7,772 bases of DNA from Sideroxydans lithotrophicus (lineage in GTDB: Bacteria; Pseudomonadota; Gammaproteobacteria; Burkholderiales; Sulfuriferulaceae), in NCBI GenBank assembly GCA_022736605.1, contig DZDB01000034.1, positions 1 to 7,772 of the forward strand. The letters run 5' to 3'. Positions within the stretch are counted from its first letter, which is position 1. Each line of letters begins with the position of its first letter. The notes beneath the pieces are model-generated. The model saw nothing but the letters and a program-made list of their open reading frames with translations. It did not search any database and was not told where the DNA came from. A program made the position numbers and the translations under genes. Shown here piece by piece: positions 1 to 4,747 of the stretch.

Positions 1-1766
1 TTGGCGGTAATCACCCGCGGGCTGGAGATGATCTTGCCGCGGTTATCGGCTTCCAGCGCGGACAATTCCAGACTGATCAGATTGCCCCGACCCAGATTCA
101 GCAGCGACAGCCCTAAAGTGCCTGCTGCACCTGCCACTGGCAAATCAACGTTGAAGGGTGCAACCGACCCACCGGTGCTGGCCGCATTCGCAGCGCTGTT
201 GGACAGGCCGATCACGCTGTTATCAACGGTGTTGGAGCCTTTCACACCAAACCGCACACCGAGTTGGCGACTGAAACCGTCATCCGCCACCACGACACGC
301 GCTTCGATCATGACCTGCCGTGCCGGCACGTCGATCAGGTTCAGCATCTCGGCAATTTCGGCCTGCTTGCTGGCGGTATCGTTAATCAGCAGGGTGTTGG
401 TCTGTGGTTCAGACGAAGCCGTGCCGCGTGCGGAAATGATACGGTTGGTTCCTGAGGTGCCTGTGGCGCTCACTGCGACAGGCGCTGCGGTTGTTTGCTG
501 CGTTGCCTTGACGCCTTGCGCCTGCGCCGAACACGTTACGTCCTCGCCGTTATCACCGGGCGCAGCAGCTTGCCCGAGTAAGATACGTGATGCCTGGTCA
601 GCGCGCAGATAATTCAGCTGATACCGTTTGAGCACCAGCGGTTCTAACGCTCGCGTACTTTCACGTGACTCCAGTTCGGCTTTTTCCTTGGCGACCAACT
701 CGTCTTTCGGCGCAACCCAGATCACATTGCCGTTGACACGCTTATCCAGCCCTTTGCTCTGCATGATGATGTCGAGCGCCTGATCCCACGGCACGTCTTT
801 CAGGCGCAGCGTCAGGTTGCCGGTAACGGTATCGCTGGTGATGATGTTCAGGCCGGTGAAGTCAGCGATGACTTGCAGCACCGAACGTACTTCGACGTTC
901 TGGAAATTGAGCGAAAGTTTTTCGCCGGTATATTTCGGTTTGCCATCGCCCACCTTGCTTGCGTCGACTGCCTTGGCGCGCACTTCCAGAATGAACTGGT
1001 TATCGGTCTGATAAGCCGAGTATTCGTAGTCGCCCTTGGGCTGCACCGACATGCGCACATTGCCGCCGCGTGATTGCGTGTCGATGAATTGCACCGGGGT
1101 GGCAAAATCGTTGACGTCGAGTCGGCGTTGCAGGTTGGCAGGCGCGTCTGCATTGATGAAATCGATATTCAAGCCTGCGCCCTGTTTGCGGATATCAATA
1201 CCAGTGGTGCTATCGGACAAGGTCACCACGACGCGCCCATCACCGCTGGCACCGCGCCGGAAATCGATGTCACGGATACTGTGCTTGGCGGCGCTGGGCT
1301 GGGCTTCAGCAAAACGCGAACCAACATCGCTCGCCTGCGTGCCGGATTCCTGCACCGTAATCAGCAGCGCATTGCCGTCAATGCGTGTGTCATATTGCGA
1401 GGTTTTCGACAGATTCAGCACCAGACGCGTGCGATTACCAGCCTGCACTACATTGACGTTGCGCAGCGGCCCCTGATTCACGTTGATAGTATTTTTGTCC
1501 AGGCCATTGCTGGTATCGGTCAGATCCAGCGCGATGCGCGGCGGGTTATTGATGCTAAACCCCGCTGGCGTGGTTTTGGGTGGATTTTTCATGCCCACCC
1601 GGAGCAAGATCTTGCCACCCTGCAGGGTTGAAAAATCGAGACTCTGCACGCTGTTGCTCACACTGCCCGGATCAGCGGCGCGGGCCACCATGGCCGAAGT
1701 AATCAATGCGAGTGCCAGTGCAAATGATGCAAACAGGCGTTGTGTTAGGCAAGTCGTGGTTTTCAT
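1..1766 (-). CDS. pilQ: Type IV pilus secretin PilQ (3' end cut by window edge)
   Basis: PilQ is the outer-membrane secretin through which type IV pili leave the cell, and in competent species it also serves DNA uptake. I translated the minus strand from ATG at 1766 and read 588 codons without a stop to the window edge, so the frame is intact. Residues 1-30 are a Sec signal peptide ending in ARA. Two AMIN-type peptidoglycan-binding regions lie at about 40-138 and 163-263. The N0/STN domain is at about 283-355, with LSLNFQNVEVRSVLQVIADF and VPWDQALDIIM. The N1 domain runs from about 376 and is interrupted by a low-complexity linker (400-442) before ISARGTASSEPQTNTLLIND. The secretin domain begins near QVMIEARVVVADDGFSRQLG (485-503), and the read stops at SSPRVITA. 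Roughly the last 110-130 residues are missing compared with usual PilQ lengths. GAGGTG lies just ahead of the ATG. The pilP stop is 16 bases upstream. Identification is very secure. Confidence 0.96.
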   Translation of the reverse strand, partial: MKTTTCLTQRLFASFALALALITSAMVARAADPGSVSNSVQSLDFSTLQGGKILLRVGMKNPPKTTPAGFSINNPPRIALDLTDTSNGLDKNTINVNQGPLRNVNVVQAGNRTRLVLNLSKTSQYDTRIDGNALLITVQESGTQASDVGSRFAEAQPSAAKHSIRDIDFRRGASGDGRVVVTLSDSTTGIDIRKQGAGLNIDFINADAPANLQRRLDVNDFATPVQFIDTQSRGGNVRMSVQPKGDYEYSAYQTDNQFILEVRAKAVDASKVGDGKPKYTGEKLSLNFQNVEVRSVLQVIADFTGLNIITSDTVTGNLTLRLKDVPWDQALDIIMQSKGLDKRVNGNVIWVAPKDELVAKEKAELESRESTRALEPLVLKRYQLNYLRADQASRILLGQAAAPGDNGEDVTCSAQAQGVKATQQTTAAPVAVSATGTSGTNRIISARGTASSEPQTNTLLINDTASKQAEIAEMLNLIDVPARQVMIEARVVVADDGFSRQLGVRFGVKGSNTVDNSVIGLSNSAANAASTGGSVAPFNVDLPVAGAAGTLGLSLLNLGRGNLISLELSALEADNRGKIISSPRVITA

Positions 1767-1782
1767 GTACACCTCTATTTAC

Positions 1783-2286
1783 TTATTGTTCCTGCAAGGT
1801 CAGCGTGCTGTCGCGTTCGGCCCAGTCGCCGCCGCTATCCTGCACGATTTCCTTGAGCTTGACATCGGTATCGCCAATCGCAGTTACCTGACCAAAATTC
1901 TGACCCACATAGTTGCCTTTTTTAATGCGATAAATGGCGTTATCAGGCGCTTTGATGATGGCAAAGATCTCGCCTTTCTGCTTCAGCACACCTACCATTT
2001 TCAGGCTTTCCAACGCGTAAGCCTCAAGCGGCTGTTTGACCCGGTTCATATCCGGTTGCAAGCCACCGCCACCCTGCGACATCTTCAGCTTGCGCGGCTT
2101 GAACGGATCCGACAGATCAAACGCAGCGTAGGTAAATGGCTGATACGGTTTGACTTCAGGTAACGGGTCTACCTTGCCGCGCATATTGGCACCGGACGCC
2201 TGAATGAACTGATCCAGGTCTTCATGACCGTTGCCACCGCAGGCAGCGAGGCTCAGCAATAGCGTGATGGATAAGAGGCGCTTCAT
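1783..2286 (-). CDS. pilP: Type IV pilus assembly lipoprotein PilP
   Basis: PilP is an inner-membrane lipoprotein that binds the PilN/PilO dimer and contacts the N0 domain of PilQ, bridging the two membranes. The 167-residue product, normal for the family, opens with a lipoprotein signal, MKRLLSITLLLSLAACGG; the lipobox LAAC makes Cys16 the lipidated residue. A flexible region follows (about 20-55), then the FDLSDPF motif (57-63). The C-terminal beta-sandwich contains PLEAYALESLKMVGVL (86-101) and a GNYVGQNFGQV-type stretch (124-134), both typical of PilP. The start is fixed by the lipoprotein signal and by AAAGGGG seven bases upstream. The ATG overlaps the pilO TGA by four bases, which suggests coupled translation. 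Aspartate is not seen at the residue after Cys16 (Gly instead), so I see no Lol-avoidance signal at that position; location is taken from family knowledge. Confidence 0.95.
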   Translation of the reverse strand: MKRLLSITLLLSLAACGGNGHEDLDQFIQASGANMRGKVDPLPEVKPYQPFTYAAFDLSDPFKPRKLKMSQGGGGLQPDMNRVKQPLEAYALESLKMVGVLKQKGEIFAIIKAPDNAIYRIKKGNYVGQNFGQVTAIGDTDVKLKEIVQDSGGDWAERDSTLTLQEQ

Positions 2287-2900
2287 TTTTTAGCCCCTTT
2301 CTTCTGCGCTTCGAGTTCGCTGTCGTCCAGATAGCGGTAGGTTTTAATGGTGGCATTCATCGCCAGGTTACCGTCCTTGTCTGGCGTAATATCGACGTCA
2401 TGCAAAGTCACGATACGTGGCAGCAGCGCAATGTCGCTGGCGAACGCGCCAAGGTCGTGATAGCTGCCCGTCACACGCACACTGATCGGCAAGGCGGCAT
2501 AAAAATCAGTGACAACCTCGCTGCCGGGTTTGAACAACTCAAACTGCAAACCACGTCCCAAACCGGCCTGGTTGATGTCGGTCAACAGCGCATCCATTTC
2601 GGACTTGTTCGGCAGTTGCTTGAGCAAGGCACCAAACGCGCGCTCGATGTCTTTCAACTGTTGTTTATACAGATCCAGATTCACCGCCTGTTTTTTCTTG
2701 CTCAGGTAGGTGTCACGCAAGGACATTTCTTCTTGCTTGGCTGTATTCAGCGCATCCAGCTGGCCACTCCAGAGAAACCAGTAGCCAGCAAATACCAATG
2801 CCACAAACAGCACCGCCAGCACCCCTGCTTTTGCACCCATCGGCGCATTGGCCAGATCTTTCAGGTTGATATTGTTGATATCGTCCATGGTCAAACTCAT
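2283..2900 (-). CDS. pilO: Type IV pilus inner-membrane protein PilO
   Basis: PilO pairs with PilN in the inner membrane to form the alignment subcomplex of the pilus machine. The 205-residue protein has a short cytoplasmic N-terminus and one transmembrane helix at about 25-44 (AGVLAVLFVALVFAGYWFLW). A charged coiled-coil segment follows at about 48-95, and then a periplasmic ferredoxin-like domain. The strongest family signature is ISVRVTGSYHDLGAFASDIA followed directly by LLPRIVTLHDVDI (about 139-171). The tail is lysine-rich (KKGAKK). The chosen ATG at 2900 has AAGGGAG six bases upstream and overlaps the pilN stop as ATGA. An in-frame ATG four codons later (MDDI) is possible but lacks this spacing. 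The gene is intact and sits in the usual M-N-O-P-Q order. Confidence 0.95.
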   Translation of the reverse strand: MSLTMDDINNINLKDLANAPMGAKAGVLAVLFVALVFAGYWFLWSGQLDALNTAKQEEMSLRDTYLSKKKQAVNLDLYKQQLKDIERAFGALLKQLPNKSEMDALLTDINQAGLGRGLQFELFKPGSEVVTDFYAALPISVRVTGSYHDLGAFASDIALLPRIVTLHDVDITPDKDGNLAMNATIKTYRYLDDSELEAQKKGAKK

Positions 2901-3481
2901 GGCTGGCTCCCTTGCTTGGTTTTGTCATCCGGGCTGGCCTGCGACAAGGTTTGTTGCACGTTCAGATTGAATGCATTGGCACGCAGACCCTGTACCGTCG
3001 CCGCCTTGATTTCAATCAGCGCAGGCGCTTCCAGCCAAGGGGAGGCATCCAGATTGCGCATCAGCGTCGATACCCGCGCGCTGGACTGAGCGTAGCCTTG
3101 CAGGTTGATACTGGCACCGGTTTGCTTGATGCTACTGAGATAGATGCCTTCAGGTAGTACGCGCACCAACTGGTCAAGCAGATGCACCTCGTCGGAGCGG
3201 TTGGTTTGCAAGGTTTCAACGACCTGTTTACGCGACAGCAGCGACTGCGTCTGCTCTTTCAGTTTCTTGATATCGGCAATGTCTTTATCAAGCTTGGCGA
3301 TTTCCATTTTCATGAACTCGTTGCGCTCAACCTGGTTTTTCTGACGCGCGTCCAGCGCCAGATAACCCAGCACAACCACGGCCAGGCCTGACAAGAGGGT
3401 CGCGCCAAGCAGCAGATTGAATTGTTGCTGACGCGCCGCGCGACGTACTTCACGGTGAGGGAGTAGGTTAATGCGTATCAT
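2897..3481 (-). CDS. pilN: Type IV pilus inner-membrane protein PilN
   Basis: PilN links cytoplasmic PilM to periplasmic PilO. Of its 194 residues, the first eleven contain the conserved PilM-docking motif INLLPHRE (4-11), the clearest identifier. A basic stretch (RRAARQQQ) precedes a single transmembrane helix at about 22-43. A coiled coil (about 46-105, rich in K, E and Q) and a ferredoxin-like periplasmic domain (about 110-180) follow. The latter includes LLDQLVRVLPEGIYLSSIKQ (121-140). The ATG at 3481 overlaps the pilM TGA as ATGA. The AGGAGG Shine-Dalgarno sequence lies inside the end of pilM, eleven bases upstream. Length and order match the family, and nothing is broken. Confidence 0.95.
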   Translation of the reverse strand: MIRINLLPHREVRRAARQQQFNLLLGATLLSGLAVVVLGYLALDARQKNQVERNEFMKMEIAKLDKDIADIKKLKEQTQSLLSRKQVVETLQTNRSDEVHLLDQLVRVLPEGIYLSSIKQTGASINLQGYAQSSARVSTLMRNLDASPWLEAPALIEIKAATVQGLRANAFNLNVQQTLSQASPDDKTKQGSQP

Positions 3482-3499
3482 GCTGGATCAAACCTCCTC
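3478..3499 (-). promoter_or_regulatory. pilN ribosome binding site inside the 3' end of pilM, with ATGA overlap
   Basis: The last codons of pilM read ATG AGG AGG TTT GAT CCA GCA TGA. The two adjacent AGG arginine codons form a consensus AGGAGG, and pilN starts in the terminal ATGA eleven bases later. Coding and ribosome-binding roles therefore share the same bases. This supports the pilN start and suggests translational coupling of pilM and pilN. Confidence 0.7.
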
Positions 3500-4554
3500 A
3501 TCGCCAGTCCACACGCAACGATCAGCGCCGGTGCGTCAACCGCCAGCCGACCCGGCTGTACCTTGCTCGACACCGCCATATTGGCAAATGGGTTGGCCAC
3601 CAGCGTCGCTGCTTGAGTGCGCCGGGCGACGGTTTCATCCAGCCCGGGAATGGCAGCGCAGCCACCTGCCAGAATAATGTGGTCGATTTTGCGGTGCGGT
3701 GTTGAGGTGAAAAACAGTTGCAGCGCCCGGTTGATTTCCAGCGCCACGGTATCGGTAAAAGGTTCCAGCACTTCCGGTTCATAACTCTCCGGCAAACCGC
3801 CACCGCGCTTCGCCTTTTCGGCTTCTTCGGCTGACATGCCGTAGCGACGCTGAATTTCCTGTGTAAGTTGATTACCGCCAAACGATTGTTCGCGTAAATA
3901 AACTGCCTGTTTATCGACGAAAATCATGATGTGCATGGTCGACGCGCCAATATCGATCAACGCAACAGTTTGACCCTGTCCCTCATCAGGCAGTAAATGC
4001 AACATAGATTCATAAACTGTCTGGCTGGCGTTCGATTCCATGTCCATTACCAGCACCTTAAGGCCAGCCGCCTCTGCCGCAGCAACCCGGTCTTCCACTT
4101 TTTCCTTACGGCTGGCAGCCAGTAATACTTCGACTTCCCCCGGATTATTTGGCGCGGGACCCAATATCTGAAAATCCAGATTCACTTCGTCCAGCGCGAA
4201 CGGGATCGACTGGTTAGCTTCAGCTTCAACCTGGGTTTCCAGTTCATTTTCCGGCAAGCCGGCGGGTACGATGATTTTTTTGGTGATTACCGCTGCGGCA
4301 GGCAATGCCAGCGCCGTATTTTTGACGCGGGCACCCATGTCCTTCCAGGCACGTCGGATAGCGTCGGCCACTTCATCGAGTTTGGCGATGTTGCCATCGA
4401 CCACGGCGTCTTTCGGCATCGGCTCGATGGTATAGCGCTCAATGCGATAAAGGCCGCGGCCAGCATCACTGATTTCCACCATTTTGACCGCAGACGTACT
4501 GATGTCCACACCGATCAGAGGGGGAGACTTCGCTTTGAAGAAATCGAACTGCAA
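3478..4554 (-). CDS. pilM: Type IV pilus actin-like ATPase PilM (TTG start)
   Basis: PilM is a cytoplasmic FtsA/actin-like ATP-binding protein that forms a complex with the PilN tail and helps assemble and run the pilus motor platform. The 358-residue product shows the actin-fold motifs: phosphate-1 at LIGVDISTSAVKMVEIS (13-29), phosphate-2 at ALIDIGASTMHIMI (198-211), and an adenosine motif at IILAGGCAAIPGLDE (293-307). Typical PilM segments such as AEANQSIPFALDEVNLDFQI (111-130) and FTDTVALEINRALQLFF (266-282) are present. The first codon is TTG at 4554. It is supported by AAGGGA six bases upstream, by the conserved QFDFF-type N-terminus, and by the lack of an upstream in-frame ATG close by. 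pilM is the first gene of the operon, and its promoter probably lies at 4609-4637. Confidence 0.94.
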   Translation of the reverse strand: MQFDFFKAKSPPLIGVDISTSAVKMVEISDAGRGLYRIERYTIEPMPKDAVVDGNIAKLDEVADAIRRAWKDMGARVKNTALALPAAAVITKKIIVPAGLPENELETQVEAEANQSIPFALDEVNLDFQILGPAPNNPGEVEVLLAASRKEKVEDRVAAAEAAGLKVLVMDMESNASQTVYESMLHLLPDEGQGQTVALIDIGASTMHIMIFVDKQAVYLREQSFGGNQLTQEIQRRYGMSAEEAEKAKRGGGLPESYEPEVLEPFTDTVALEINRALQLFFTSTPHRKIDHIILAGGCAAIPGLDETVARRTQAATLVANPFANMAVSSKVQPGRLAVDAPALIVACGLAMRRFDPA

Positions 4555-4578
4555 CGGAAATCCCTTTTTAATTTAATA

Positions 4579-4616
4579 GTTAGGATGCGAATGTATAATT
4601 CGGATTAAATCCTAAC
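4579..4616. repeat. Inverted repeat GTTAGGAT-N22-ATCCTAAC across the pilM promoter
   Basis: GTTAGGAT at 4579-4586 is matched by its perfect reverse complement ATCCTAAC at 4609-4616. The spacer is 22 bases, so the arms lie 30 bp apart centre to centre, close to three helical turns. The right arm covers the candidate pilM -10, and the left arm lies about 20 bases into the predicted transcript. The layout fits two operator half-sites for a repressor better than an RNA hairpin, since the upstream arm would not be transcribed. An inner palindrome, GGATTAAATCC, lies at 4602-4612. Function is inferred only. Confidence 0.45.
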
Positions 4617-4637
4617 AACAAGTTTATAAAGTGTAAA
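4609..4637 (-). promoter_or_regulatory. Candidate sigma-70 promoter for the pilMNOPQ operon
   Basis: Reading the minus strand, TTTACA (4637-4632) is a good -35 box. It is followed by a 17-base spacer and TAGGAT (4614-4609) as a -10 box. The start of transcription would fall near 4602, giving a leader of about 48 bases before the pilM TTG. A second, overlapping option is TTGTTG (4621-4616), an 18-base spacer and TATACA (4597-4592). I cannot tell which is used. The -10 of the first option lies inside one arm of an inverted repeat. Confidence 0.5.
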
Positions 4638-4661
4638 GAATTTTGCTTTTCACCCTATTAT

Positions 4662-4683
4662 CAAGACGCAGTGTTTCGTCTTG
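4662..4683. repeat. Inverted repeat CAAGACG-N8-CGTCTTG upstream of mrcA
   Basis: CAAGACG (4662-4668) and CGTCTTG (4677-4683) are perfect reverse complements separated by eight bases. The right arm overlaps the place where the -35 of the candidate mrcA promoter should be, so it could be an operator. No T-run follows on the plus strand, and neither gene ends here, so a terminator is unlikely. Confidence 0.45.
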
Positions 4684-4704
4684 CATACTGATAACGCCTA
4701 TAAT
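4675..4704 (+). promoter_or_regulatory. Candidate promoter for mrcA with perfect TATAAT -10
   Basis: TATAAT at 4699-4704 matches the -10 consensus exactly and is followed by a G+C-richer start region (GTGCGG). The -35 is weak: TTCGTC at 4675-4680 gives an 18-base spacer. Transcription would start near 4711, leaving a leader of about 37 bases. The weak -35 overlaps an inverted repeat, which may mean that an activator or repressor acts here. Confidence 0.5.
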
Positions 4705-4724
4705 GTGCGGAACTTTAGCCACAC

Positions 4725-4737
4725 GTTAAAATTTAAC
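4725..4737. repeat. AT-rich palindrome GTTAAAATTTAAC in the mrcA leader
   Basis: GTTAAA and TTTAAC are perfect reverse complements around one central A. The palindrome ends ten bases before the mrcA ATG. It could be a protein-binding site or a weak leader hairpin next to the start codon. In AT-rich DNA a 6-1-6 palindrome can also arise by chance, so the call is tentative. Confidence 0.35.
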
Positions 4738-4747
4738 CCTATAAGCA

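Noticed and set aside
1..612. Plus-strand open frame of 203 codons at the left edge
   Set aside because: It lies antisense to PilQ, whose minus-strand translation gives clear secretin motifs. The plus-strand product has no recognisable domain.
1..1766. Possible frameshift in pilQ
   Set aside because: The hand translation of all 588 codons is open and in frame from the signal peptide to the SSPRVITA secretin motif.
1074..2163. Overlapping plus-strand open frames of 185 and 226 codons
   Set aside because: They are antisense to pilQ and pilP, span the pilP-pilQ junction, and give low-quality protein sequence. They are codon-bias shadows.
2400..3089. Plus-strand open frame of 229 codons
   Set aside because: It is antisense across the pilO/pilN junction. 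The real genes there carry family signatures, and this product is rich in His and Gln with no motif.
4594..4599. Second perfect TATAAT on the plus strand, far upstream of mrcA
   Set aside because: No plausible -35 lies 16-18 bases upstream (only ATTTAA-like sequence). It is more simply read as part of the minus-strand AT-rich promoter area.
4662..4683. CAAGACG/CGTCTTG hairpin as a transcription terminator
   Set aside because: No gene ends here, both flanking genes start here, and no U-run follows the stem in either direction.
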